Assembly: GCA_031732795.1 (NCBI GenBank)
Contig: JAVMKC010000075.1
Location: forward strand, 14,422 to 78,421
Source of the DNA: Accumulibacter sp031732795
GTDB lineage: Bacteria; Pseudomonadota; Gammaproteobacteria; Burkholderiales; Rhodocyclaceae
DNA: 64,000 bases
Direction of reading: 5' to 3'
The position numbers and the translations under genes were made by a program. Numbering within the stretch: position 1 is the stretch's first letter; each line of letters starts with the position of its first letter. The notes below the pieces were generated by a model that searched no databases, was not told the DNA's origin, and worked only from the letters and a program-made list of their open reading frames with translations. Below are positions 44,699-54,131 of the stretch, piece by piece.

Positions 44699-45375
44699 AA
44701 ATGCCCGCGTTACCCGTCATTGATTACCAATCGATTATCGACGAATTTCGAAATCTGAATCCCAGAGATGTCGGCGCGTGGCCGTTAGTGCCTCGCATTA
44801 CTGCCTTGGTCGTATGGTCTTTGATTATTCTGCTGGCGGGTTGGTGGTTTTTTTGGTCTGACCAAATCGATTCGCTCAATAGCAAAATGCAGAACGAATT
44901 GAAGCTGCGTGATGAATTCGTTACCAAGAAAAAACAGGCGGTCAATCTTGACCTTTATGTTCAGCAGCTTAATGAAATCGACCGTTCGTTCGGTACTTTG
45001 CTGAAACAGTTACCGAACAAATCCGAGGTCGAGGCGCTGCTCGTCGAGATCAACCAAGCAGGAATGGGGCGGGGCTTGCAATTCGAGCTGTTCAAACCCG
45101 GCGCCGAGCTGGTGAAGGATTTTTACGCCGAATTGCCAATCACCGTACGGTTGACAGGCATGTATCATGATTTCGGCGCTTTTGCCGGAGACATTGGCAA
45201 GTTGTCCCGGATTGTCACCTTGAACAACATCGCTATTACCGGCAATGCCCAAGCCAAGGACGGGACACTGGTGATGGATGCTATCACCAAAACTTTCCGT
45301 TATTTGGATGAAGAGGAACTGGCGGCGAAGAAGAAAGCGGCGCAGGCACAAGCAGCAAAAGGCGGGAAAAAATGA
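44695..45375 (+). CDS. pilO: Type IV pilus assembly protein PilO
   Basis: Bitopic partner of PilN, 226 residues from GTG 44695. Cytoplasmic N-terminus (DEFRNLNPRDVGAWPLVPR), membrane helix (ALVVWSLIILLAGWWFFW), coiled-coil (MQNELKLRDEFVTKKKQAVN) and a periplasmic domain with PNKSEVEALLVEINQAG. The tail is Ala/Lys-rich. It overlaps pilP by 4 bases. Confidence 0.95.
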   Translation: MKMPALPVIDYQSIIDEFRNLNPRDVGAWPLVPRITALVVWSLIILLAGWWFFWSDQIDSLNSKMQNELKLRDEFVTKKKQAVNLDLYVQQLNEIDRSFGTLLKQLPNKSEVEALLVEINQAGMGRGLQFELFKPGAELVKDFYAELPITVRLTGMYHDFGAFAGDIGKLSRIVTLNNIAITGNAQAKDGTLVMDAITKTFRYLDEEELAAKKKAAQAQAAKGGKK

Positions 45376-45890
45376 AGAACCTGTCTTGGCTGTTGCTTTT
45401 CGTCGTTACCCTTGTCGCTTGTTCGTCGGATGAGCATGACGATCTCCAGCAATGGATGGATTCCGTTGCCCTGGATACCAAAGGAAAAATCCCACCAATT
45501 CCGATCGTCGAGCCGTATGTGCCTGTGCCCTATGATGTGGGTGGCTTGGTCGACCCGTTCAAACCTGGCAAGATCGGGCCAGAAGACAAAAAAGGTGGTG
45601 GCGGGTTCCGCCCCGATCTTGACCGCCCCAAGGAGCCGTTGGAAGCCTATCCGCTGGAATCACTGCAGTTTGTTGGCGTAATGACTCGTCAGAAGAAATC
45701 CTATGCCATCATCCAAGCCGACGGAGCCTTGTATCAAGTGAAAATCGGTAATTATATGGGACAGAACTTCGGCGTGATCGTTGCCGTATCCGAAGCCGAG
45801 ATCACCTTGCGCGAGCTGACTCAGGATGCTGCAGGGGATTGGGTCGAAAGAACGAGCAGCATGCAGTTGCTGGAGAAGGGGACGAAGTAA
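45372..45890 (+). CDS. pilP: Type IV pilus lipoprotein PilP
   Basis: Inner-membrane lipoprotein that links PilNO to the secretin; 172 residues. Signal peptide and lipobox are seen (LLFVVTLVACSSDEHDD). The homology region follows: VDPFKPGKIGPE, then PLESLQFVGVMTRQKKSYAIIQADGALYQVKIGNYMG with the beta-sandwich fold signature. It abuts pilQ. Confidence 0.95.
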   Translation: MKNLSWLLLFVVTLVACSSDEHDDLQQWMDSVALDTKGKIPPIPIVEPYVPVPYDVGGLVDPFKPGKIGPEDKKGGGGFRPDLDRPKEPLEAYPLESLQFVGVMTRQKKSYAIIQADGALYQVKIGNYMGQNFGVIVAVSEAEITLRELTQDAAGDWVERTSSMQLLEKGTK

Positions 45891-47978
45891 ATGAAGCCAA
45901 TGAAACAATTCCTGCTCGTCGTGATCAGTGTTTTTTTGATGTCGATTGCTGTGGTTCGCGCCCAGGATCATTCATCGCAGAACACCATTGAATCGATCAA
46001 TGTGGTACAGCAGGGCGCCGTCACCAACGTGAAAGTAGGCTTCAAACAGCCGTTGCGAGCCTTGCCGGCAACTTTCAGTGTTTCCAAGCCAGCGCGAATT
46101 GCGCTCGATTTTCCAAGTACGGTCAATGGGCTTGGCAAGTCGACCCAGAATTTTGACGAAGGTGACTTGAAAAGCGCCAACATCATTCAAGCCGAGGATC
46201 GGACGCGCTTGGTTTTGAATCTTCACAAAACGATGACTTATGAAGTCAATCTTGATGGTAACAACCTGTTGATTGCCTTGGTGGCCAATACCGCGTCAAC
46301 CGGCCAGATTGCTCCTCCAGTGGAGCATTTTGCAAAATCGCGTCCGTCGACGATTGAAAGTGCCATTCGGGATATTTCCTTCCGTCGCGGGCGGGATGGG
46401 GAAGGGCGGATTACCGTTGATCTGACCGACTCCAATGCCGGTATCGATATCCGGCAACAGGGGGCAACCTTGGTGGTCGACTTTGTCAAAGTTGCTGTTC
46501 CCGAAACCCTGCGGAAACGACTGGATGTGACCGATTTCGCCACTCCAGTTTTGAATGTGACGACCGTGCAGAGGGATGGCGGGGCGAGGATGACGATCAC
46601 CCCGCGCGGGCTGTGGGAGCATAACGCTTATCAGAGCGACAACCAGTTCGTGATCGAAGTCAAGCCCATCGTCGAGAATCCCAATAAACTGGTCCAAGGT
46701 ACTCGGGGAGGCTATCAAGGCGAAAAACTGTCGCTCAATTTTCAGAACGTTGATGTCCGCCGACTGCTGCAGGTGATCGGCGAATTCACTGGTATGAACA
46801 TGGTGGTCAGCGATTCGGTCAGTGGAGCCATCACATTGATTCTCAAAGATGTTCCCTGGGATCAGGCGCTAGATATCATCATGCAGCAGAAAAATCTGGA
46901 TATGCGCAAGAACGGCAACGTGATCCTCGTTGCCCCGCGCGATGAACTGGCGACCAAGGAAAAACTGGACTTTGAATCCAAACAGCTCATTGGCGATCTG
47001 GAGCCTTTGCAGACCGAGAGCTTCCAGATGAACTACATCAGAGCGGAAGCCGTCCATAAATTGCTGATCGATCCCAAGCAATCGTTGCTCTCGAAACGCG
47101 GCAGCGCCCTGCTCGACGACCGGTCGAACATGATGTTTGTCAAGGACGCTCCCAATCGACTCGACGATATCCGGGCCATGATCGCCAAGGTCGATATTCC
47201 TGCGCGCCAAGTGATGATCGAAGCGCGGATTGTCGAGGCGGGGGACTCTTTCGCCAAAAACCTGGGGGTTCGTCTGGGGCATGGGGCGACCACAAGGTCA
47301 ACAGCCTCCGGCGTGACGACCGTGGCCAACTCATCGACGCTGGCAGCCATCAGTCCAGATTTCAGAATGTCCGATATTGCGGCGGTCAATTTGCCGGCTA
47401 CTCCTCGTTCGGGTACGGCAGGTACGCTCGGACTGAGTTTTTATAATCGGGATTACACCAAATTTTTGAGCGTGGAAATCTCTGCACTCGAAGCCGACGG
47501 TCGAGGCAAGGTCATTTCCAGTCCGCGGGTGATGACCGCTAATCAGGTCGAAGCGATTATTGAACAAGGGGTCGAAATACCGTATCAGCAAGCCACCTCG
47601 GCCGGGGCGACCAGCATCGCTTTCAAAAAGGCCAACCTGTCGTTGAAAGTCAAGCCGCAGATCACGCCGGATGGCAAAATCAGCATGATGCTTGACGTGA
47701 ACAAGGACACGCCCAATACCTTGCTATCAACGGGTGCCGGCGTGGCCATCGATACCAAACACGTCAAAACGGAAGTCCTGGTCGAAAACGGCGGGACAGT
47801 GGTTATCGGCGGTATCTATACCCAGACCGTTCGCAATACCACTCAGCGCATCCCCTTCTTCGGAGACTTGCCGTATATCGGCTTCTTGTTCAAAAACAAG
47901 GAAATAATCGATGACAAGACCGAGTTGCTGATTTTTGTGACTCCCCGCGTCGTTACCGAGAGTCTGGCCGTACGCTAA
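45891..47978 (+). CDS. pilQ: Type IV pilus secretin PilQ
   Basis: Outer-membrane secretin through which the pilus passes, 695 residues. Signal peptide residues 1-25; two AMIN domains (about 35-230) for peptidoglycan binding; N0 and N1 domains (LSLNFQNVDVRRLLQVIGEFTGMNMVVS); and the secretin channel domain with VIEARIVEAGDSFAKNLG, ISSPRVMTANQVEAIIEQG and the terminal VENGGTVVIGGIY and PFFGDLPYIGFLF. A bidirectional terminator lies about 100 bases after the stop. Confidence 0.96.
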   Translation: MKPMKQFLLVVISVFLMSIAVVRAQDHSSQNTIESINVVQQGAVTNVKVGFKQPLRALPATFSVSKPARIALDFPSTVNGLGKSTQNFDEGDLKSANIIQAEDRTRLVLNLHKTMTYEVNLDGNNLLIALVANTASTGQIAPPVEHFAKSRPSTIESAIRDISFRRGRDGEGRITVDLTDSNAGIDIRQQGATLVVDFVKVAVPETLRKRLDVTDFATPVLNVTTVQRDGGARMTITPRGLWEHNAYQSDNQFVIEVKPIVENPNKLVQGTRGGYQGEKLSLNFQNVDVRRLLQVIGEFTGMNMVVSDSVSGAITLILKDVPWDQALDIIMQQKNLDMRKNGNVILVAPRDELATKEKLDFESKQLIGDLEPLQTESFQMNYIRAEAVHKLLIDPKQSLLSKRGSALLDDRSNMMFVKDAPNRLDDIRAMIAKVDIPARQVMIEARIVEAGDSFAKNLGVRLGHGATTRSTASGVTTVANSSTLAAISPDFRMSDIAAVNLPATPRSGTAGTLGLSFYNRDYTKFLSVEISALEADGRGKVISSPRVMTANQVEAIIEQGVEIPYQQATSAGATSIAFKKANLSLKVKPQITPDGKISMMLDVNKDTPNTLLSTGAGVAIDTKHVKTEVLVENGGTVVIGGIYTQTVRNTTQRIPFFGDLPYIGFLFKNKEIIDDKTELLIFVTPRVVTESLAVR

Positions 47979-48080
47979 GGGCGCGCCGGACTTGAGCGAT
48001 CGTCGCGAGCCGCGCTTTCCCACGGCACACTAGATCACTCTCACCAAGTCCGACGGGTTTCCTGGACACTGTTCATTCAA

Positions 48081-48111
48081 CCAAAAAGCCGGCGGCATGC
48101 CGGCTTTTTGG
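48081..48111 (+). terminator. Strong terminator after pilQ
   Basis: CCAAAAAGCCGGC and GCCGGCTTTTTGG are perfect complements (13 bp) around GGCAT, with a T-run in the distal arm. It can act in both directions and separates pilMNOPQ from aroKB. Confidence 0.9.
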
Positions 48112-48142
48112 TGTCATATCCCGCATACGCTAAAATGGCGGA

Positions 48143-48661
48143 GTGGATGACGAACGTAAAAAACAGAATATTTATCTGGTGGGGCTGATGGGAGCCGGAA
48201 AGACGACCATCGGTAAAGTACTGGCCAGACGATTGGCCTATGCCTTCATCGATTCCGATCACGAAATCGAGGCTCGCACCGGGGTTAGCTTGCCCACGAT
48301 TTTCGAGATCGAAGGGGAAGAGGGTTTTCGAAAGCGTGAAGCGCAAGTGATTGCCGAAATGGCAGCACTTGAAGGACACGTCGTGGCCACCGGTGGTGGC
48401 GCCGTGCTGCGCCCGGAAAACCGGGCCAATCTTCAGCGTAGCGGTTTGGTGGTCTATTTGAACGTTCCACTGTTCGCGCTTTATGAGCGGACACGCATGG
48501 ACAAGAATCGTCCACTATTGCAAGTCAAGGACCCCTGGCAGCGTTTGAAGGAACTCCACGCCGAGCGCGATCCCTTGTACCGCGAAGTCGCCGATATCGT
48601 GGTCAGCGGCAGCCGGATCGCGGTGCATACTCTCTTGCCGCTGATTGCGCAAAAAACCTGA
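48143..48661 (+). CDS. aroK: Shikimate kinase
   Basis: Phosphorylates shikimate at O3 in the chorismate pathway. 172 residues from GTG 48143. Walker A GLMGAGKTTIGK, shikimate-binding DSDHEIE with the conserved Asp, and VATGGGAVLRPENR are present; the lid has RTRMDKNRPLL. It is followed by aroB after five bases, in the widely conserved aroKB order downstream of pilQ. Confidence 0.95.
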   Translation: MDDERKKQNIYLVGLMGAGKTTIGKVLARRLAYAFIDSDHEIEARTGVSLPTIFEIEGEEGFRKREAQVIAEMAALEGHVVATGGGAVLRPENRANLQRSGLVVYLNVPLFALYERTRMDKNRPLLQVKDPWQRLKELHAERDPLYREVADIVVSGSRIAVHTLLPLIAQKT

Positions 48662-48666
48662 TCATC

Positions 48667-49755
48667 ATGGATACTCTCGACGTTCTTCTAGGTGAAAAAA
48701 GCTATCCGATTCATCTCGGTCTCGATCTTCTCGATCGAGTCGAGTGCTTGTTGCCCTATATTCGGCATCGTAAAGCGGTGATCGTCAGCAATGTGACGGT
48801 CGGCCCGCTTTATCTGCAGCGTTTGAGTGCACCGCTACGAGAGGCCGGTATCGAGGTCGCTGAATTACTTCTGCCCGATGGCGAGCGCTATAAAAACTGG
48901 CAGACGTTGAACTCCATCTTTGATCTGTTGCTCGGTTCCCGTTGCGAACGTTCGACGCCATTGATCGCGCTGGGCGGTGGAGTCGTCGGCGATATGGCTG
49001 GTTTTGCCGCCGCCTGTTACCAGCGGGGAATGCCTTTCATCCAGGTGCCCACTACCCTGCTGGCGCAAGTCGATTCCTCGGTCGGTGGCAAAACGGCGAT
49101 CAATCATCCCCTGGGCAAAAACATGATCGGCGCTTTTTACCAGCCGCGAATGGTCCTGATCGACCCCGGGACCCTGAACACGCTGCCTGACCGTGAATTG
49201 CGGGCGGGTTTGGCGGAAGTGATCAAATACGGTTTGATACGTGATCCGGCATTCCTGGAATGGTTGGAAAGTCATCTGGAAGACTTGCTGGCCCGCCAGC
49301 CCGCAGCTTTGACACAGGCCATCCGGCGGTCGTGCCAAAACAAGGCCGAGGTAGTGATCGCCGATGAACGTGAGCACGGTGAGCGGGCTTTGCTCAATCT
49401 CGGTCACACCTTCGGCCACGCCATCGAGACCGGTGTCGGTTACGGGGAATGGTTGCATGGCGAAGCGGTAGCCGTGGGGACGATGATGGCGGCCGAATTG
49501 TCTGTGCGTCAGGGGTGGCTGCAGCCTGCCGATCTGCTACGCATCGAACGGCTGTTCGTACGCGCCGGGTTGCCGGTGGTTGGTCCGCCGCTGGCTGTCG
49601 ATCGTTTTCTCGAATTGATGCGCCACGACAAAAAAGTGCAGGATGGCCGATTGCGGCTGGTCGTGCTGAAATCGTTGGGCAAAGCCGTAGTCAGCGATGA
49701 AGTGACCGATGAGGACATCGGCAAGGCCATTCTGGCGCGTTCGGCCGATGGCTGA
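48667..49755 (+). CDS. aroB: 3-dehydroquinate synthase
   Basis: NAD- and zinc-dependent enzyme that closes the ring from DAHP to 3-dehydroquinate; 362 residues. NAD-site LGGGVVGDMAGFAAACYQRG and substrate-site VPTTLLAQVDSSVGGKTAIN are intact, and zinc ligands lie in EVIKYG (Glu), LNLGHTFGHAIE (His) and WLHGEAVAVG (His). Its end overlaps the dgt start by 8 bases. Confidence 0.96.
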   Translation: MDTLDVLLGEKSYPIHLGLDLLDRVECLLPYIRHRKAVIVSNVTVGPLYLQRLSAPLREAGIEVAELLLPDGERYKNWQTLNSIFDLLLGSRCERSTPLIALGGGVVGDMAGFAAACYQRGMPFIQVPTTLLAQVDSSVGGKTAINHPLGKNMIGAFYQPRMVLIDPGTLNTLPDRELRAGLAEVIKYGLIRDPAFLEWLESHLEDLLARQPAALTQAIRRSCQNKAEVVIADEREHGERALLNLGHTFGHAIETGVGYGEWLHGEAVAVGTMMAAELSVRQGWLQPADLLRIERLFVRAGLPVVGPPLAVDRFLELMRHDKKVQDGRLRLVVLKSLGKAVVSDEVTDEDIGKAILARSADG

Positions 49756-50869
49756 ACTGGCGCCCTGCGCGGTATCCGACATCAACTCGCGAGGTCGGCG
49801 GCATCCTGAAGACGCGGCGATACATCGCAGCGAATTTCAGCGCGACCGCGATCGGATCGTTCATTCAACCGCCTTTCGACGTCTCGAATACAAAACGCAG
49901 GTCTTCGTCAACCACGAGGGCGACCTGTTCAGAACCCGCTTGACGCACACCCTGGAGGTAGCGCAAATCGGTCGCAGTATCGCCCGGGCGCTGCGGCTGA
50001 ACGAAGATTTGGTCGAAGCCATCTCTCTGGCGCATGATCTCGGACACACGCCCTTCGGCCACGCCGGACAGGAGGCGCTGCATCGTTGCATGCGCGATCG
50101 TGGCGGCTTTGAACATAACCTGCAAAGTCTGCGCATCGTCGATCTGCTCGAAGAGCGTTACGCGACGTTCGAAGGATTGAATCTCTGCTTCGAAACCCGC
50201 GAAGGAATCATCAAACACTGTTCGACAGAAAACGCCCGGCAATTGGGCGCATTGGGCGAAAGGTTTCTCAAACGCCAGCAACCCTCGCTGGAAGCGCAAA
50301 TCTGTAACCTTGCCGATGAAATCGCCTATAACAATCACGACCTTGATGACGGGCTGCGTGCCGGTTTGATCAATTTGCGGCAACTCGAGGAGGTTGGACT
50401 GTTTGCGCGGTACATCAATGAGCTCCGACAGATTCATCCCGGATTGACGGAGCGGCGCCTGATTCATGAAACCGTCCGCCGGATGATCAATGCGCTGGTG
50501 TGCGACCTGATCGACAATACCGCCGCCAATATCGCCAAGCATTCGCCGCAAAACGTTTCGGATGTACGCAGCTCCCCGCCGCTGGTCGCCTTTTCGGAAG
50601 ATTTCAGCCGTGCGCAGCAGGAAATGAAACGTTTTCTACGCACAAATCTTTACCAGCACTATCAGGTTTTGCGGATGACTCACAAAGCTCAACGGATTAT
50701 CGGCGATCTTTTCAAAGCCTTTACCGAGAATCCCGCTTTGTTGCCGCCGCAATTCGTGACCCGGGATGCCGGCGAACAGGTGCGGCGAGTGGCCGATTAC
50801 ATCGCTGGAATGACCGATCGTTACGCAATCAAAGAGCACCGGCGGATGTTCGCGGTAGGGGAAGCATGA
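49748..50869 (+). CDS. dgt: Deoxyguanosinetriphosphate triphosphohydrolase-like protein
   Basis: HD-domain dNTP triphosphohydrolase; 373 residues from ATG 49748. Metal-binding motifs are TRLTHTLEVAQIGR (His), AHDLGHTPFGHAG (HD pair) and LADEIAYNNHDLDDGL (Asp). This short form is the Dgt-like protein of betaproteobacteria rather than the 505-residue E. coli Dgt, so substrate range may be wider than dGTP. The ATG overlaps the aroB stop; a start at 49709 is unlikely. Confidence 0.93.
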   Translation: MAELAPCAVSDINSRGRRHPEDAAIHRSEFQRDRDRIVHSTAFRRLEYKTQVFVNHEGDLFRTRLTHTLEVAQIGRSIARALRLNEDLVEAISLAHDLGHTPFGHAGQEALHRCMRDRGGFEHNLQSLRIVDLLEERYATFEGLNLCFETREGIIKHCSTENARQLGALGERFLKRQQPSLEAQICNLADEIAYNNHDLDDGLRAGLINLRQLEEVGLFARYINELRQIHPGLTERRLIHETVRRMINALVCDLIDNTAANIAKHSPQNVSDVRSSPPLVAFSEDFSRAQQEMKRFLRTNLYQHYQVLRMTHKAQRIIGDLFKAFTENPALLPPQFVTRDAGEQVRRVADYIAGMTDRYAIKEHRRMFAVGEA

Positions 50870-50947
50870 GCAGAGTCGCTGCAGTGAGTTTTGGATTTCA
50901 GCCCAGCGCACGATCGAAAATTCTGCGTCAGCGCGTTATCCGGCGAT

Positions 50948-50977
50948 AAAAAGCTATTTCTCTGAGAGTGAATAGCT
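50948..50977 (-). terminator. Rho-independent terminator of hemH
   Basis: On the minus strand AGCTATT pairs with AATAGCT and is followed by TTTTT. It begins 3 bases after the hemH stop. On the plus strand it lies about 80 bases after dgt. Confidence 0.75.
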
Positions 50978-50979
50978 GC

Positions 50980-52083
50980 TCACTGCCGGGCGCCCAGGGC
51001 CTTCGCGCGTAATGCGCTGGACTGGAGTTCCTGCAACTCGGGAACGGTTCGTGTGGGCCAGCCCTGCAGATGGGTGCTGACCAGATCGGTCAGGGCGTGC
51101 AGCCAATCATCGCGCTCATTCAGGCACGGCAGAAAGTGGAACTCCTTTCCGCCAGCATCGATGAACGTGGTCTTGCCCTCGATGGCGATTTCCTCGAGAG
51201 TCTCCAGGCAGTCGGCAGTAAACCCCGGACAAATCACATCGACCCGCTGGATTCCGTCGCGTGCCAGTGCGCTCAAGGTGCTTGCCGTATAGGGTTGCAG
51301 CCATTCGGTGCGGCCGAAACGTGACTGAAAACAAAGTTGATACGCGTCGTCCGACAATTGCAGCGCTTCTGCCAACAACCGGGCCGTCTTATGGCATTCG
51401 CAATAGTATGGATCGCCCTTGTCAAGAGAATATCGCGGCAGCCCATGAAAACTGATCACCAGTCGGTAGTGCTTCGCTGGCCGACCATGGCGTTGCCAAT
51501 GCTCACGAACGCTGTTGGCCAGGGCGGCGATGTAGCCTGGGTGATCGCCGAAGGCGCGTACATGACGAATTTCCGGCGTGTTACGGGTGCTTTGCAGCCA
51601 ACGGCCGACGGCGTCGAAGACGGTGGCGGTAGTGCTGGCGGCATACTGGGGATACAAGGGGACGACCAGCATCCGGGTGCAGCCCTGCGCCTTGAGTCGG
51701 TCCAGCGTGTCGGCGATCGATGGATTTCCGTAGCGCATAGCGTGATCGACCAATACCTGGTGCCCGGTTTGGCCGAGAAAGCCGCGCAGCAGCTTGGTTT
51801 GGCGTTCGACATGGACTTTCAGCGGCGACCCCTGTTCTGTCCAGATGGCGGCGTATTTTTTGGCCGACCGTTGCGGTCGAACGCGAAGAATGATCCCGTT
51901 AAGGATGGGCCACCACAGCAGGCGTGGCAGTTCGACGACGCGTCGGTCGGAGAGGAATTCGCGAAGATAGGGGCGGACGGCAGCGGCGGTCGGCGCTTCA
52001 GGGGTTCCCAGATTGACCAGCATCACTGCGGTGCGGTCGGGCGAACCGTGCCGGTAAACCGGTTCCGGAAAATAGCGCGGCAT
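50980..52083 (-). CDS. hemH: Ferrochelatase
   Basis: Inserts Fe2+ into protoporphyrin IX in the last step of protoheme synthesis. 367 residues from ATG 52083. Active-site SFHGLPRYSLDKGDPYY (His) and CPGFTADCLETLEEI (Glu) are present; N-terminal VMLVNLGTPEAP is typical. Its start overlaps the hrcA stop by one base (TGATG), and a terminator follows, so it is cotranscribed with hrcA. Confidence 0.95.
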   Translation of the reverse strand: MPRYFPEPVYRHGSPDRTAVMLVNLGTPEAPTAAAVRPYLREFLSDRRVVELPRLLWWPILNGIILRVRPQRSAKKYAAIWTEQGSPLKVHVERQTKLLRGFLGQTGHQVLVDHAMRYGNPSIADTLDRLKAQGCTRMLVVPLYPQYAASTTATVFDAVGRWLQSTRNTPEIRHVRAFGDHPGYIAALANSVREHWQRHGRPAKHYRLVISFHGLPRYSLDKGDPYYCECHKTARLLAEALQLSDDAYQLCFQSRFGRTEWLQPYTASTLSALARDGIQRVDVICPGFTADCLETLEEIAIEGKTTFIDAGGKEFHFLPCLNERDDWLHALTDLVSTHLQGWPTRTVPELQELQSSALRAKALGARQ

Positions 52084-53111
52084 CAGCAATTGCTCTGAAA
52101 CGTCAAAGCCGACGATAGCAGCTTGGCGGTGATGTCGACGATCGGTATCACCCGTTCGTAGGCCATTCGCGTCGGGCCGATGACGCCGACCGAGCCGACG
52201 ATCTGACCATCGACTTCGTATGGCGCGGTGACGACACTGCATTCGTCGAGCGGAGCCAGGCCCGACTCTCCGCCGATGAAAATCTGCACGCCATCGGCAC
52301 GCCGCGAGAGATCGAGGAGCTGCATCAACGAGGTGCGCTGCTCGAACAAATCGAACAATTCACGCAATCGCTTCATGTTTGAAGAAAACTCCTCGATTTC
52401 AAGCAGATTTTGTTCGCCGGAAATGATGTAGCGTTCATTGGCACTCTGCATCGCTTCGTCACTGGCGACTAGGGCCGCGGTCATCAAGGCTTGCAGATCA
52501 CCCCGCAATTCCTGCAATTCCGCCTGCAATTGACGGTGGATGTATTCGAAATCATGCCCGATGAAGTGCTGATTCAAATAGTTGGACGCGGTAACCAGCT
52601 CGGAGGGGCTGTAAGGCCGACTGGGAAACAGCAGCCGGTTTTGCACGTCGCCATCGGAGGTGACCAGGATCAGCAGGATGCGTTTTTCCGACAGGCTGAT
52701 GAATTCGATCTGCCGAATGCGCGGAGTGATGCGCCGCGGAGTGAGAACGATGCCGGCGAAGCGCGTCAAACCGGAAAGAAGTTGCGACGCGTTGCTGATC
52801 AGTTGCTGGGGTTGAGAAGGCAGCAGGCGACCTTCGATGACATCGATTTTTTCCTTTTCCAGCGGATGAATGGTCAGCAGGCTATCGACGAAGAAGCGAT
52901 AGCCTCGCGGGGTCGGCACCCGGCCGGCCGAGGTGTGCGGACTGGCGATCAGGCCGATGTCTTCGAGATCGGCCATCACGTTGCGTACCGTCGCCGCCGA
53001 GAGATCCAGCCCGGAATGTCTGGACAAGGCCCGGGAACCGACCGGCTGCCCCTCGACGATATAGAGTTCGATCAGGGTCTTGAGCAGTGATCTGGCGCGG
53101 TCGTCGAGCAT
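52083..53111 (-). CDS. hrcA: Heat-inducible transcription repressor HrcA
   Basis: Repressor of class I heat-shock genes through CIRCE, 342 residues. N-terminal winged helix (LLKTLIELYIVEGQPVGSRAL and LSAATVRNVMADLEDIGL) and the C-terminal GAF-like regulatory part (SVVTAPYEVDGQIVGSVGVIGPTRMAYERVI) match the family. No CIRCE element (TTAGCACTC-N9-GAGTGCTAA) is found in this region, so the regulated chaperone operons are elsewhere. It is divergent from nadK with a 72-base gap. Confidence 0.94.
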   Translation of the reverse strand: MLDDRARSLLKTLIELYIVEGQPVGSRALSRHSGLDLSAATVRNVMADLEDIGLIASPHTSAGRVPTPRGYRFFVDSLLTIHPLEKEKIDVIEGRLLPSQPQQLISNASQLLSGLTRFAGIVLTPRRITPRIRQIEFISLSEKRILLILVTSDGDVQNRLLFPSRPYSPSELVTASNYLNQHFIGHDFEYIHRQLQAELQELRGDLQALMTAALVASDEAMQSANERYIISGEQNLLEIEEFSSNMKRLRELFDLFEQRTSLMQLLDLSRRADGVQIFIGGESGLAPLDECSVVTAPYEVDGQIVGSVGVIGPTRMAYERVIPIVDITAKLLSSALTFQSNC

Positions 53112-53183
53112 ATCTCGATTCTACAAAAATTAACGATGCTGTGCGCAGGACGAGGAACAGGCAAATTGTGGTTTAATTGACCC

Positions 53184-54110
53184 ATGAACAATGAGTTTGC
53201 CGCCGCGCTGGACAATTCCGCTCCGCCCCCGCAAACGATTGCCTTGGTCGGCAAATACCATGACCCGGGCATTGCTGAATCGATTTGTCTGCTGGCCAGC
53301 AACCTCAACCAACGCGGGATAACGGTGCTGATTGAAGAAGAGACCGCGCGGCATATGGTTTCGGGCTTCGATCCGCGTCATTGGGCGACCGGTAATTTCG
53401 CTTGGCTCGGCGCGCACGCCGATCTGGCGATCGTCGTCGGTGGTGACGGTACCATGCTCAATGCCGCCCGCGAACTGGCGCGCTACCGTGTGCCGCTGAT
53501 CGGTGTCAATCGCGGTCGGCTGGGTTTTCTGACCGATGTTTCTCGCGGCGAAATGCTCACCTGTCTGGATGACTTGCTCGACGGAAAATTCATTAAAGAA
53601 AACAGGATGTTGCTCGACTCGGAAGTGGTTCGTGATGCACGTGTCGTCGCTGGAAACCTGGCATTGAACGATGTGGTGGTCGATAAAGGGGCCATCGGAC
53701 GAATGATCGAATTTGAATTGTCGATCGATGGTGAATTCATTTACCGTCTGCGCGCCGATGGCCTGATCGCCGCCACCTCCACCGGTTCGACGGCCTACGC
53801 ACTATCGGCGAATGGTCCGATTCTGCATCCTCAGGTGGCAGCCATTGCCTTGGTTCCCCTGTGTCCGCATGCCTTGACCAACCGGCCGATTCTGGTCGGC
53901 GATCGCAACGAAATCGAAATTCGCATTGTCCATGCCACCGATTCCCGTGCGCACTTCGATGGACAAGTGACCATCGACCTGAGAAATGGTGATAGCGTGC
54001 ATATCCGGCGTTCGGAGTATTCGATCAGCTTGCTCCACCCGCCGAATCATAGTTATTTCGCGATGTTGCGCCAGAAGCTCCACTGGAGCGAGCGTCCCAA
54101 GGAACATTAA
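53184..54110 (+). CDS. nadK: NAD kinase
   Basis: Phosphorylates NAD to NADP; 308 residues. ATP/polyphosphate-site VVGGDGTMLNAAREL, then NRGRLGFLTD, and NAD-site LALNDVVVDKG and ATSTGSTAYALSANG are all conserved. It precedes recN by 21 bases, and the two probably form one operon. Confidence 0.95.
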   Translation: MNNEFAAALDNSAPPPQTIALVGKYHDPGIAESICLLASNLNQRGITVLIEEETARHMVSGFDPRHWATGNFAWLGAHADLAIVVGGDGTMLNAARELARYRVPLIGVNRGRLGFLTDVSRGEMLTCLDDLLDGKFIKENRMLLDSEVVRDARVVAGNLALNDVVVDKGAIGRMIEFELSIDGEFIYRLRADGLIAATSTGSTAYALSANGPILHPQVAAIALVPLCPHALTNRPILVGDRNEIEIRIVHATDSRAHFDGQVTIDLRNGDSVHIRRSEYSISLLHPPNHSYFAMLRQKLHWSERPKEH

Positions 54111-54131
54111 GCTGCGCGCTGAAACGATGCC

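Noticed and set aside
50866..50949. 27-codon frame overlapping the dgt stop (ATGA)
   Set aside because: Coupled position but too short, no likeness, and it runs toward the hemH terminator.
53112..53183. CIRCE element between hrcA and nadK
   Set aside because: The TTAGCACTC-N9-GAGTGCTAA pattern is not present.
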